From Chungangia koreensis (GTDB lineage: Bacteria > Bacillota > Bacilli > Bacillales_A > Planococcaceae), in assembly GCF_042651785.1 (NCBI RefSeq), contig NZ_JBHSEC010000002.1, forward strand, positions 62,001-126,000: a stretch of DNA of 64,000 nucleotides, read 5' to 3'. The notes beneath the pieces were generated by a model that saw only the letters and a list, made by a program, of their open reading frames with translations, was not told the DNA's origin and did not search any database. Made by a program: the position numbers and the translations under genes. Positions 18,296 through 26,483 of the stretch are shown here, in pieces; the stretch's first letter is position 1; each line of letters starts with the position of its first letter.

Positions 18296-19283
18296 CGTCT
18301 TCTCCTCCTTTCAGTTGCTCTAAAACTTGTACCGCCATTTTGTTTCTGAGTTTCCCAGGCTGTACTGTAAACTTCGGGATATTCCCGATTTTTAAGATTA
18401 ATGGCGCTTCGATGCTCTTATTCAACTGAATGACATCTCCAACATCAAGGAAAAGAAAGTCTTCAATCGTAATTTCGCTTTCGCCAAGTTCGGCAATAAT
18501 CGGAAGCTCCGAATATTTCAACTGTTTCTGAATCGTATCCATCTGCTCTGGCGTTGTTTCCTTCTTATTGGATTGCATCCAATAACGGACAGATAAATTC
18601 GGCACAATCGGTTCTAACACAACATGGGGAATACAAATATTGATCATCCCACTTGTCTCACCGATGACTGTATTAAATGAAATGACTACGACCGTTTCAT
18701 TAGGTGAAATCATTTGCAAGAATTGTGGATTCACTTCAAGTTCCGTCAAAATCGGATCAATGTCTGCAATTGTTGCCCATGCTTCTCTCAAGTTATCAAA
18801 AGAACGTTCGAATAAATTTGTCATAATCTTTGTTTCAATTTCTGTTAATGAATTGACTTTGTTCGGACTTTCTCCTGCTCCACCCATGATACGATCCAGC
18901 ATGGAATAAGCGATATTCGGATTAATCTCCATTAAAATATTCCCATCCAATGGCGGAACTTCAAAAACATTGATTAATGTCATATTCGGTATAGAACGGA
19001 TAAATTCCTCAAATGGGATTTGGTCCACAGAAGCCACGGAAATTTGCACGTAGGTACGCAATTGTGATGAAAAGAAGGTTGTCAACAATCTGGCAAAATT
19101 CTCGTGCACTCGGGTCAGACTGCGGATCTGATCTTTAGAGAAACGTAATGCCCGCTTAAAATCGTACGATTTTACTTTTCTTGTGTCTTCTTCTTTTTTC
19201 ATTTCCTCCGCTGTCATTTCACCTGTCGATATTGCAGATAACAGCGCATCTATTTCAGATTGCGATAAAACATCCCCAGCCAT
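18288..19283 (-). CDS. fliM: Flagellar motor switch protein FliM
   Basis: C-ring switch protein that binds CheY-P. The N-terminal CheY-binding peptide LSQSEIDALL is at residues 5-14, the CheC-like middle domain spans about 45-230, and a SpoA/FliN-like domain closes the protein (to residue 331). The length is practically that of B. subtilis FliM (332). A good GGAGG-type site precedes the ATG, and the end overlaps fliY. Confidence 0.98.
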   Translation of the reverse strand: MAGDVLSQSEIDALLSAISTGEMTAEEMKKEEDTRKVKSYDFKRALRFSKDQIRSLTRVHENFARLLTTFFSSQLRTYVQISVASVDQIPFEEFIRSIPNMTLINVFEVPPLDGNILMEINPNIAYSMLDRIMGGAGESPNKVNSLTEIETKIMTNLFERSFDNLREAWATIADIDPILTELEVNPQFLQMISPNETVVVISFNTVIGETSGMINICIPHVVLEPIVPNLSVRYWMQSNKKETTPEQMDTIQKQLKYSELPIIAELGESEITIEDFLFLDVGDVIQLNKSIEAPLILKIGNIPKFTVQPGKLRNKMAVQVLEQLKGGEDDE

Positions 19284-19310
19284 TTGACCACCTCCATTTC
19301 AAAAAAGGTC

Positions 19311-19739
19311 TTATTGAATGATATAGGAGGTAATGTACACTTTTTGCACTTCACCTGAATCCATCAATTCATCTACTTGCGCTTTAATCGCATTTTCAAA
19401 GGATTGTTTTCCTTCTTTACCCTCAAGTTCAGCAGCAGTCATCTCAGAAAGTTCTTGAATGACGATGTTTTTCACTTGGAAATCTCGTTTTGTCAGCTCT
19501 TCAGCTGCATCTTTTCCATCAGTCTGGATTTTCAGTGAAAGGCGGATGACATTCTTGCCTTCAAGATTCGTCGTGATTTCAGGTACATCGACGGACGCCT
19601 CAATGATCTCATCAATAGTCGGTCCTTGTTCGGCCTTTGCGCCATTATTAAACTGAAAGACAAAGATAAGTGCTACAACACCAACTAAAGTGATAGACGT
19701 CAAAATAATGAGCATGATCGTCAGCATTTTATTCTTCAT
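19311..19739 (-). CDS. fliL: Flagellar basal-body-associated protein FliL
   Basis: Single-pass membrane protein around the stator units. From the ATG at 19739 the 142-residue product has one N-terminal membrane helix (residues 4-28) and an extracytoplasmic SPFH-like domain that ends EVQKVYITSYIIQ. The ATG is preferred over a GTG nine bases upstream since GAGAGGTG lies 6 bases before it. It overlaps the end of swrD by 11 bases, so translation is probably coupled. Confidence 0.95.
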   Translation of the reverse strand: MKNKMLTIMLIILTSITLVGVVALIFVFQFNNGAKAEQGPTIDEIIEASVDVPEITTNLEGKNVIRLSLKIQTDGKDAAEELTKRDFQVKNIVIQELSEMTAAELEGKEGKQSFENAIKAQVDELMDSGEVQKVYITSYIIQ

Positions 19740-19950
19740 GATTTTCACCTCTCAAATAGGGATTGGATAATAACTGTACATCCCGGAAGAATCGGGCCGC
19801 CAATTCCCTAACCATTTCTTCAGACTCTCTCACAATCATCTTTGTGCCGGTAGTCAACGTAATGGTCGTATCAGGAAATGATTCGACCGTTTCAATATAG
19901 AGTGCATTTAGAGTAAATTTTTTGCCGTTTAATCTTGTAAGTTCAATCAT
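19729..19950 (-). CDS. swrD: SwrD/FlbD family flagellar protein
   Basis: A 73-residue protein of the FlbD family; B. subtilis SwrD (YlzI) is needed for full flagellar motor power and swarming. The conserved opening MIELTRLNGKKFTLNALYIE fixes the start at 19950. No Shine-Dalgarno sequence lies in the usual window before this ATG; instead a GC-rich hairpin (19960-19984) separates it from an AGGGAGG (19988-19994). The gene sits between flgE and fliL as in Bacillus. Confidence 0.92.
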   Translation of the reverse strand: MIELTRLNGKKFTLNALYIETVESFPDTTITLTTGTKMIVRESEEMVRELAARFFRDVQLLSNPYLRGENHEE

Positions 19951-19959
19951 TTTTATAAA

Positions 19960-19994
19960 GGGCCGGTTTCAAAGTAGCCGGCCCGGCCCTCCCT
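19960..19994 (-). promoter_or_regulatory. GC-rich hairpin and displaced ribosome binding site before swrD
   Basis: On the minus strand AGGGAGG (19988-19994) is followed by three bases, a 7-bp perfect stem GGGCCGG/CCGGCCC (19978-19984 with 19960-19966, 11-base loop), nine bases, then the swrD ATG. Folding would bring the Shine-Dalgarno sequence to about 12 bases from the start. The stem is followed by TTTATAAAAA, too weak for a clear terminator. Confidence 0.55.
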
Positions 19995-20016
19995 ATATCG
20001 TTAATAGTTTAATAGA

Positions 20017-21006
20017 TTAACGTTTAAGATTCACTAGTTCTTGTAAAATTTCGTCAGAAGTTGTAATAATACGCGTGTTTGCTTGGAATCCACGTTGCGC
20101 AACGATCATATCGGTAAATTCTTCTGAAAGGTCAACGTTCGACATTTCGAGGAAACCAGAGTTTACTGATCCGATTCCTTCAGCAGTTGCAACTTGATTT
20201 ATTGGGTTGCCAGAGTTAGCAGATGATTGGAAGTAATTCGAGCCAGCTTTTGCTAAACCACCAGGATTAGGGAATTTAGCTAAGATAAGTTGACCAGCCC
20301 ATCTTAATGAACCTTCAGCATCTACGAAAGTGACTGTTCCATCCTGACCAATACTCATGCTTTGTGCATTTGTTGGAATTCTTATAGGTGTAAATTCGAC
20401 AGTACCAGCAGTGGCAGTGACCGGAAGAGAATCATCTGTGAAATCTGTTGGTGTACCGGTAGTTTCTAAACTCCCAGTTACTCCAGCATTTGTAACTTCA
20501 GATGCAAGTGGATAAGATGTTGAAACATTAGTTGCTTCTCCATCCCATCCAGAAGCAGCAGCCCCTACTACAAATTTCCCGTCAGAATTCACTAAGTAAC
20601 CGTTATTATCCATATAGAAGTTTCCTGCTCTGGTATACAAGGGATTCGTAAAATCCCCAGTTCCAGCTGTAGCATCAATATTTGCTCCATCAGCTACAAT
20701 GAAAAATCCATCGCCTGAAATGGCCAAATCTAACGTATTCCCCGTGTATTGCGTAGATCCACCAGAATGGATAGTATCAATTGCAGCAATTTGAGATCCA
20801 AGTCCAACTTGCTTAGGGTTTACTCCTCCGCGAGTTCCTGTAGCTGCAGATGCTCCCGCAACAGTTTGGGAAATAAGATCTTTAAAAACAGTTCTCCCTT
20901 TTTTAAACCCATAAGTGTTTACATTGGAAATGTTATTCCCGATGACATCTAATTTTGTTTGAAAGTTTTTAAGACCACTGATACCTGAATACATTGAACG
21001 TAACAT
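20017..21006 (-). CDS. flgE: Flagellar hook protein FlgE
   Basis: Structural hook protein. The N-terminal rod/hook motif MLRSMYSGISGLKNFQTK with NNISNVNTYGFKK (residues 1-36) and the C-terminal helix ending in SNVDLSEEFTDMIVAQRGFQANTRIITTSDEIL are both present. At 329 residues it is about 65 longer than B. subtilis FlgE (264, formerly called FlgG); the extra sequence is a Ser/Thr/Gly-rich domain around residues 150-215, the variable part exposed on the hook surface. The gene follows the flgD-linked small gene. Confidence 0.95.
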   Translation of the reverse strand: MLRSMYSGISGLKNFQTKLDVIGNNISNVNTYGFKKGRTVFKDLISQTVAGASAATGTRGGVNPKQVGLGSQIAAIDTIHSGGSTQYTGNTLDLAISGDGFFIVADGANIDATAGTGDFTNPLYTRAGNFYMDNNGYLVNSDGKFVVGAAASGWDGEATNVSTSYPLASEVTNAGVTGSLETTGTPTDFTDDSLPVTATAGTVEFTPIRIPTNAQSMSIGQDGTVTFVDAEGSLRWAGQLILAKFPNPGGLAKAGSNYFQSSANSGNPINQVATAEGIGSVNSGFLEMSNVDLSEEFTDMIVAQRGFQANTRIITTSDEILQELVNLKR

Positions 21007-21036
21007 ATTAATTTTCTTCCTTCCGTTGTTTGGATT

Positions 21037-21062
21037 GCACTGCGTCTATCAGTCGGCAGTGC
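21037..21062 (-). other. Intra-operon hairpin before flgE
   Basis: A perfect 7-bp inverted repeat GCACTGC/GCAGTGC with a 12-base loop lies in the 82-base gap between the flagellar operon protein gene and flgE. No T run follows on the minus strand, so it is not a typical terminator; it may affect mRNA stability or processing. Confidence 0.45.
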
Positions 21063-21088
21063 TTTGGCATCCTTTTCAGGTCCTGCCA

Positions 21089-21457
21089 TTATGCAAGTAC
21101 GATTGTACCGTCAATATTCGTAAAGATTTGATCATTCGCTTCTGCGCGTCCCATCGCTGTGATGACCGTGCCATTTTTCGCACTGACGATCAGTGCTGCC
21201 TGTTCCATCAAAACTAACGATTCCTTAATCCCTTTTGACTTAGCTTCCAAGACCTTGTCCGATACTCTTTTCCATTCTGCATCGGAAATACTGATATTCC
21301 GTTCAGCTAAACGTTCAGTCGCATGCTTGCTCACTTTTAACTTTGTAGTTTGTACTTCCTGTAAATGCTGAGCAAAAGACTGTTTAGGTGATTGGACTTG
21401 TTGGGATTGACGGATGATCGGCTGCATCGGAAGACGATGTAAATTGATCTTCTCCAT
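21089..21457 (-). CDS. Flagellar operon protein, TIGR02530-type
   Basis: A 122-residue protein of the conserved family simply called flagellar operon protein. The core is KHATERLAERNISISDAEWKRV (about residues 44-65) followed by SLVLMEQAALIVSAKNGTVITA and the end IFTNIDGTIVL. It is found between flgD and flgE in Bacillales, but its biochemical role is not established to my knowledge. No signal peptide or membrane helix. It starts 15 bases after flgD. Confidence 0.88.
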   Translation of the reverse strand: MEKINLHRLPMQPIIRQSQQVQSPKQSFAQHLQEVQTTKLKVSKHATERLAERNISISDAEWKRVSDKVLEAKSKGIKESLVLMEQAALIVSAKNGTVITAMGRAEANDQIFTNIDGTIVLA

Positions 21458-21472
21458 CTTTCCACTCCCTTT

Positions 21473-22117
21473 TTACTGGCTGATCATCAAAAATTGATCG
21501 GCCGTTAGGCGTTTTCCATCAGTTAATACGTATTCAATTTTCCCAGCTTTATTGGCAACAGATTGTACAGTACCAGACATTTCTGTTTCATCATCCATGT
21601 AGGTTACTTTTTTTCCAATGAGTAAGCTCGCTTCCACGAGGGAATTTGCACTTCCGCTTCCTGCCAATACCTCTGATACATTCCCCGGTGTCAATTCCTT
21701 GCCATCTTCTAAGATGAATTTGACAGTCCCATCGATGAACTTAGCTGATACAATTTTGCCCGTACCTTCATTGACAACTGGTTTGCCGTCTTCACCTAAT
21801 TTATCAGTCAACTCATGCCAATTAATCGTTTTTCCAACAAAAGAGTTATATTGAATCAATTGCATTTGCTGCTGACCTTCTGCAAATTTTTCAAACGCTT
21901 TCCCCATATTTGTCATTTGTTCTAATGAAGAAAACTGAGCCATTTGCGCGATGAATTCAGTATCTTTCATCGGATTGGTGGGGTCCTGATTTTGAAGCTG
22001 TGTAATTAATAGCTTCATGAAATCATCTTTACCGAGTACACTATTGCCAGTTTGGCGTTCCTGCTTTTTATTGTTCGCCAAATACATGTTGCTTGTGATT
22101 GGTTTCATATCTGTCAT
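21473..22117 (-). CDS. flgD: Flagellar hook-cap assembly protein FlgD
   Basis: Hook scaffolding protein placed at the growing tip to polymerise FlgE. The conserved N-terminal segment LGKDDFMKLLITQLQNQDPTNPMKDTEFIAQMAQFSSLEQ (split here: GKDDFMKLL at about 25, NQDPTNPM at about 41) is diagnostic, followed by a Tudor-like region. Length 214 is longer than B. subtilis FlgD (140), a difference seen in other Bacillales. It starts 3 bases after fliK. Confidence 0.95.
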   Translation of the reverse strand: MTDMKPITSNMYLANNKKQERQTGNSVLGKDDFMKLLITQLQNQDPTNPMKDTEFIAQMAQFSSLEQMTNMGKAFEKFAEGQQQMQLIQYNSFVGKTINWHELTDKLGEDGKPVVNEGTGKIVSAKFIDGTVKFILEDGKELTPGNVSEVLAGSGSANSLVEASLLIGKKVTYMDDETEMSGTVQSVANKAGKIEYVLTDGKRLTADQFLMISQ

Positions 22118-22120
22118 CGA

Positions 22121-23293
22121 TTACACCTCTGCTTCCATCAACAGATCAAGGAATGAATCCTGTGGTTTATCTTGTTCTGATTGTTCTTGTCGTTCTTGAT
22201 CTTGCTGTTGTTTGAACTGTTGTCCAAAGGACTGGTTTTTATCATGTCTTGTAGGGTCCTGCAATGCCTGTGAAATCTCTAATCGCTCAACCGTTAAGTT
22301 TTGTTGGGCAAATGCATGACGTAATTGTTGAGATTGACTGTCCAGCAACTCTTTACCTAAAGCAGTAGAAGATAACAATCTTGCAGTTAAAACTCCGTCT
22401 TTTTGCACTAACTCAATTCGAACAGTACCTAAATTTTCAGGATAAATTTTAATAAGTAGCTTAGTTGCTCCTCCTGCTTGTCCAAACGCAGATCTGTTCA
22501 TAATCGCTTGAAATTCTTTCACTAATGCTTCACCTTGAGAAGAACGGTTAGTAGGCAGCGCGACTGAATGAGTTTCCATTTTTGCAACGGATCTCTCAAT
22601 ATTCATTGTAGTGCCTTCAACAGTGTCAGTTTTAACTTCAACGACTCTCACCATTGGTCTGAATTCCGGAAGTGTCACAGTTTTTTCCGATTGAAGTATT
22701 GACGTTTCTAACTTTGTGACTACTTCTTTCAAACTAAAGGTAAGGGCTTCCTGTTTCATCGTCATATCGGTTTTAGGCAAAATAAATTCCATCGTTTTAA
22801 TGAACTTGATGACATCGACTGCATTTTGAATAGGAAGTCCATCGCCTTTTAAGGAACGAATCAGCTCTCGCTGTATTTCTGGAGCCCTTTGCTCAACTGC
22901 TTGTACCAGTTCCCACAAATTTTCAGATAGGTCTGTTATTTTTTCAACAGTTCCATTTAGTAGCATTTGGAGCGTCCCGATCAACTCTTTCGGATCGATA
23001 TTTAAAATCTCAGCAACATCTTGAAAGTGAATCTCTTCGCTTGAAAGGACTTTTTCGATATCCGATACATCTACATCCAGTAAATCGAATAAGCCTTTTA
23101 AGTCTTTAGATTGGATTAGTTGCTTCGCTTGTTCGAAGACCAGTTGTGTTCCAGATCCATTATTACTTTGGGTGGAAGAAGCTTGCGAAAGGATGGCACT
23201 CATCACCGAACCGAATCCTTCCATTTTAGCTGTTCCTTTCGGTGCAGTTTTGGCAGGCTGCTGAATCATTTGTGAAATAGTTGCGATATTCAT
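22121..23293 (-). CDS. fliK: Flagellar hook-length control protein FliK
   Basis: Secreted ruler that measures hook length and triggers the FlhB specificity switch. The 390-residue protein is Gln/Ser-rich with poor conservation in its first 280 residues; the C-terminal hook-length domain is recognised by LLIKIYPENLGTVRIELVQKDG (about residues 280-300) and RHAFAQQNLTVERLEIS. The ATG at 23293 is chosen because GGAGGTG lies 5 bases upstream; an in-frame TTG 18 bases earlier is not needed. The tail is Gln-rich. Confidence 0.9.
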   Translation of the reverse strand: MNIATISQMIQQPAKTAPKGTAKMEGFGSVMSAILSQASSTQSNNGSGTQLVFEQAKQLIQSKDLKGLFDLLDVDVSDIEKVLSSEEIHFQDVAEILNIDPKELIGTLQMLLNGTVEKITDLSENLWELVQAVEQRAPEIQRELIRSLKGDGLPIQNAVDVIKFIKTMEFILPKTDMTMKQEALTFSLKEVVTKLETSILQSEKTVTLPEFRPMVRVVEVKTDTVEGTTMNIERSVAKMETHSVALPTNRSSQGEALVKEFQAIMNRSAFGQAGGATKLLIKIYPENLGTVRIELVQKDGVLTARLLSSTALGKELLDSQSQQLRHAFAQQNLTVERLEISQALQDPTRHDKNQSFGQQFKQQQDQERQEQSEQDKPQDSFLDLLMEAEV

Positions 23294-23322
23294 GTTTTCA
23301 CCTCCCTTCAATGGGGTATTAA

Positions 23323-23931
23323 TTATCTGGTTGACATTAACTCGGAATACTTAGCGGCATCTTCCGGAGACATTTTCTCTAAAATATCCGCAAGCACATC
23401 CGGTTTCATGCTTGTTAGGATTCGAAGTGCTTCCGTTTCACTCATATTTGTAATAATGGGTGCTGCGGATTTAGCGGACATATTTTCAAATGTCTTCACT
23501 ATCTCTTCGAATTTCAATCGTGAAGCCTCATTCTGCCTTTGCAAAACTGCAATTTCATCCATGAGGCGTTCCTGTTCTATTAACAGGCGCTCGTTTTCTG
23601 ATGAGGTTTCTTCAAGCTTCGATTGAATGGAGACAATTTCAGCTTCTTTTTCTTCTATTTGAGCTTGCAAAGTTACAACGCGTTCTTCCAGTCTTAAATC
23701 TACTGGTGTTTCAGCTTCTTGCTTGTTTTCCGATACAAAAGGAAGTTTTTCAGTAAGTTGTGCCGCTTTCTCAAAAACATTAACATTCATGATTTGTGCG
23801 AAAATCAACAACACGGTAAAAGTGAAAAGAAGTGGAATGAGCACCCAGTAAAATAGAATTTGTGCCTTATTCGTCTTTTCGGGCTCTATGTCTGCCGCTA
23901 CACTAGTATTCTTTTTGTTTGTTTTCGCCAT
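23323..23931 (-). CDS. ylxF: MotE/YlxF family flagellar membrane protein
   Basis: The 202-residue product has a cytoplasmic N-terminus, one membrane helix (about residues 25-47), a long coiled coil (about 70-135) and a C-terminal MgtE-intracellular-N/MotE-like domain with SAAPIITNMSETEALRILTSMKPDVLADILEKM repeated-helix pattern (for example LEKMSPEDAAKYSELMS at the end). Size and site between fliJ and fliK match YlxF of B. subtilis (204). Its exact role is unclear; related MotE proteins chaperone motor stators. The ATG at 23931 was chosen because the longer frame runs back inside fliJ. Confidence 0.85.
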   Translation of the reverse strand: MAKTNKKNTSVAADIEPEKTNKAQILFYWVLIPLLFTFTVLLIFAQIMNVNVFEKAAQLTEKLPFVSENKQEAETPVDLRLEERVVTLQAQIEEKEAEIVSIQSKLEETSSENERLLIEQERLMDEIAVLQRQNEASRLKFEEIVKTFENMSAKSAAPIITNMSETEALRILTSMKPDVLADILEKMSPEDAAKYSELMSTR

Positions 23932-23935
23932 TAAA

Positions 23936-24385
23936 TCACCCGTTTTCTTTTGGTTGGAACCGGACAGACGCGATCTCGTCCAATCTGATTGCTTCCAACC
24001 GCTCCTGTTCTTCATGAAAGACCTTTTGATCTTTTTCTTTCATTTTTTCATATTTTTTCACTTCTATTGACTTCTCCAACAGACGTTCCTCATGCCAGTT
24101 CATCTTTGTTCTGGCAGCAGCTACTTTTTGTTGAAATAGATCAATGGACTTCTCAAGTCCAGTAATGAAGGAAGCATAACGGTGGATCTCCAGAATTGAG
24201 AACCCACTTTGCATCTGATTCTCCTGGTCAGCAATCGTTTCTTCTTTCTTTTTCAATAACTCATAAAGAGTAGTTGCGGCCTCTTCGAATATCTGGACCG
24301 ATTCTTTATATGAAATCTCCATCTCGTTTTTCTCTTGTTCCCGAATGGTCAATATCTGATCAAACCGATATTTGTATGCAATCAT
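23936..24385 (-). CDS. fliJ: Flagellar export chaperone FliJ
   Basis: Coiled-coil stalk protein that couples the FliI ATPase to FlhA. The 149-residue protein is almost wholly helical and charged, beginning YKYRFDQILTIREQEKNEME, which is the FliJ pattern, with length equal to B. subtilis FliJ (147). It overlaps fliI by 4 bases (ATGA) and is followed 4 bases later by ylxF. Confidence 0.93.
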   Translation of the reverse strand: MIAYKYRFDQILTIREQEKNEMEISYKESVQIFEEAATTLYELLKKKEETIADQENQMQSGFSILEIHRYASFITGLEKSIDLFQQKVAAARTKMNWHEERLLEKSIEVKKYEKMKEKDQKVFHEEQERLEAIRLDEIASVRFQPKENG

Positions 24386-25716
24386 CGCTGTTCACCATTT
24401 GCCAATGCGATTAATTCACGAACACTTTGTTCTGAGTCAATCTTTTGTTTAAAGCTTTGTTTCAAGTAGCCGGTTATTTGCGGTTCAAAGTGGATCGCTT
24501 CATCGATTTCTCTTGATGTGCCTCGTTTGTATGCTCCGATATTAATCAAATCCTCCGATTTACTATATGTGTAATACAGTTCACGCAACCGCTCCGCTGC
24601 AGCAACGTGTTCCGGATCAGCAATATGATTCATTAGACGGCTGACACTCTTCAATACGTTAATGGCAGGATACTGCCCTTTGTTCGCTAATGTCCGATCC
24701 AATACGATATGTCCATCCAAAATTCCCCTTACAGCATCCGCAATCGGCTCATTCATATCATCACCGTCTACTAATACCGTATAAAAAGCAGTAATTGACC
24801 CAGTTAAGTTGGTCCCGGTCCTTTCAAGAAGCTTCGGGAGAATAGAGAAAACGGAAGGTGTATACCCCCTTGTCGCAGGTGGTTCGCCCACTGCAAGCCC
24901 GACTTCACGTTGAGCCATAGCAACCCGTGTAACAGAATCCATCATCAACATGACATTCAATCCACGATCCCTGAAATATTCGGCAATTGCGGTAGCGGTA
25001 AATGCCCCTTTAATCCTCATAAGCGCCGGCTGATCAGAGGTGGCTGCTACAATAATTGAACGTTTCAATCCTTCTTCGCCCAAGTCATTTTCGATGAACT
25101 CCCTCACCTCACGACCACGCTCACCTATTAAGGCAATGACATTTAGATCAGCTGTCGTATTTCGTGCAATCATACCGAGAAGAGTACTTTTCCCAACGCC
25201 GGATCCGGCAAAAATACCCACCCTTTGCCCTTTACCGACAGTGAGCATACCATCAATCGCTTTTACACCGACTTCAATTTTTTCTCGAATCGTCGGCCGC
25301 GTTAACGGATTAGGTGGATCCTGTTCCGTTCTGACTGGCACAAGCCCTTTTGGCAAAGCTGCTTCATTGATCGGCATACCCATGGAATCCAATATAGAGC
25401 CGATCAGACTGGGTCCTACTTTCACCTCAAGTGGTTTGCCAGTACCTTCTACCAAACATCCGATTGATATTTCTCGAATATGTGTAAAAGGCATAAGAAT
25501 CACGATTTCATCCTTAAAACCGACAACCTCTGCCTGAATGACAGATTTACCTTGAAGTGCAGAATTCACATGAATCAGGCAAACATCTCCTATAGAGCTC
25601 TCTGGTCCTTGAGATTCAATCATCAAACCAACCACTCTGGATACACGTCCGTACTTCTTAAAAGTAGGTATATTTTGTATGAAGTTGGTCAAATCCGCTG
25701 CTTTAGCCAAGTTCAT
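24382..25716 (-). CDS. fliI: Flagellum-specific ATPase FliI
   Basis: Hexameric ATPase of the flagellar export apparatus, related to F1 beta. The 444-residue protein carries Walker A GIFAGSGVGKSTLLG near residue 170, Walker B LMMDSVTR near 255, and the export-ATPase segment PPATRGYTPSVFSILPKLLERTG (near 280; shown here only in part). Length matches B. subtilis FliI (438-440). Overlaps fliH at its start and fliJ at its end, each by 4 bases. Confidence 0.98.
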   Translation of the reverse strand: MNLAKAADLTNFIQNIPTFKKYGRVSRVVGLMIESQGPESSIGDVCLIHVNSALQGKSVIQAEVVGFKDEIVILMPFTHIREISIGCLVEGTGKPLEVKVGPSLIGSILDSMGMPINEAALPKGLVPVRTEQDPPNPLTRPTIREKIEVGVKAIDGMLTVGKGQRVGIFAGSGVGKSTLLGMIARNTTADLNVIALIGERGREVREFIENDLGEEGLKRSIIVAATSDQPALMRIKGAFTATAIAEYFRDRGLNVMLMMDSVTRVAMAQREVGLAVGEPPATRGYTPSVFSILPKLLERTGTNLTGSITAFYTVLVDGDDMNEPIADAVRGILDGHIVLDRTLANKGQYPAINVLKSVSRLMNHIADPEHVAAAERLRELYYTYSKSEDLINIGAYKRGTSREIDEAIHFEPQITGYLKQSFKQKIDSEQSVRELIALANGEQR

Positions 25717-26483
25717 TCCACACTTTCTATTAGTTCCACCAACCGGTTTCTCAATTCCGTCAATTGATCATCAATACTAACTACTACACGGCCATGGGTT
25801 GATTCGATATAACACTCCGTATCCATTAAATCTTCATTCACAAATAATAGAAATGGTACATCTGGAGGGAAAATAGCCGAAAGTTCATCCATTTGCTCGC
25901 TGATGACTTTGTGATAACGAGTGGAAACATAGAGCCTTACCTCTTTCATTTCCCGGACCTCTTTCAATCCTCTTCGAACGATGGAGAGGAATCGTTCGTC
26001 ATCCTCTTCTAACGTCTCCCCAATAATTCTTCCTGCTGATTTGATCGCTAATTCCAGGATAAGTCGTTCTTGGCTCGCCAGGTAATCGCTCGCCTGTACT
26101 AATGAGTGAGCAACAACTTCGTTTGCTTGCGTGATGGATTCCTGCATATCAGCCAGCGCCTTCTGACGGCCTTCTTCATAACCCATTTGAAAACCTTCGT
26201 CGTACGCTTGTTGTTGAAGCATTGTTTTTTCGTCATTCCATGACTCTCGCTCTAACTCAATCTCTTTGTTTAATTGAAGCCGTTCATTTTTGATACTTTC
26301 CCGCATGGCGGCAATTTCAGCACGTGCATTCTTTAATAATCGATCTCGTTCTGATAACACCTGGTCAAGAGTCAGTTCAACATTTCCCTCTTCAGTGGAG
26401 GCAACGAATATATTGCGGATTCCAATCGTTTTTGTATCCCCTACATTTGCTGAAGGCCGAAAAACTTTAGACAATGACGTCAT
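25713..26483 (-). CDS. fliH: Flagellar export ATPase regulator FliH
   Basis: Stator-like protein that binds and restrains FliI. The product (256 residues from the ATG at 26483) has a long charged coiled coil (about 40-130) with the GYEEGRQKALADMQ glycine-repeat-like segment near 98-110, and a C-terminal domain resembling V/F-type ATPase delta subunits. The start is uncertain: GGTGGAGG lies only 2-3 bases before this ATG, while a TTG four codons later has better spacing; the longest frame would run back inside fliG. It overlaps fliG by 17 bases. Confidence 0.92.
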   Translation of the reverse strand: MTSLSKVFRPSANVGDTKTIGIRNIFVASTEEGNVELTLDQVLSERDRLLKNARAEIAAMRESIKNERLQLNKEIELERESWNDEKTMLQQQAYDEGFQMGYEEGRQKALADMQESITQANEVVAHSLVQASDYLASQERLILELAIKSAGRIIGETLEEDDERFLSIVRRGLKEVREMKEVRLYVSTRYHKVISEQMDELSAIFPPDVPFLLFVNEDLMDTECYIESTHGRVVVSIDDQLTELRNRLVELIESVE

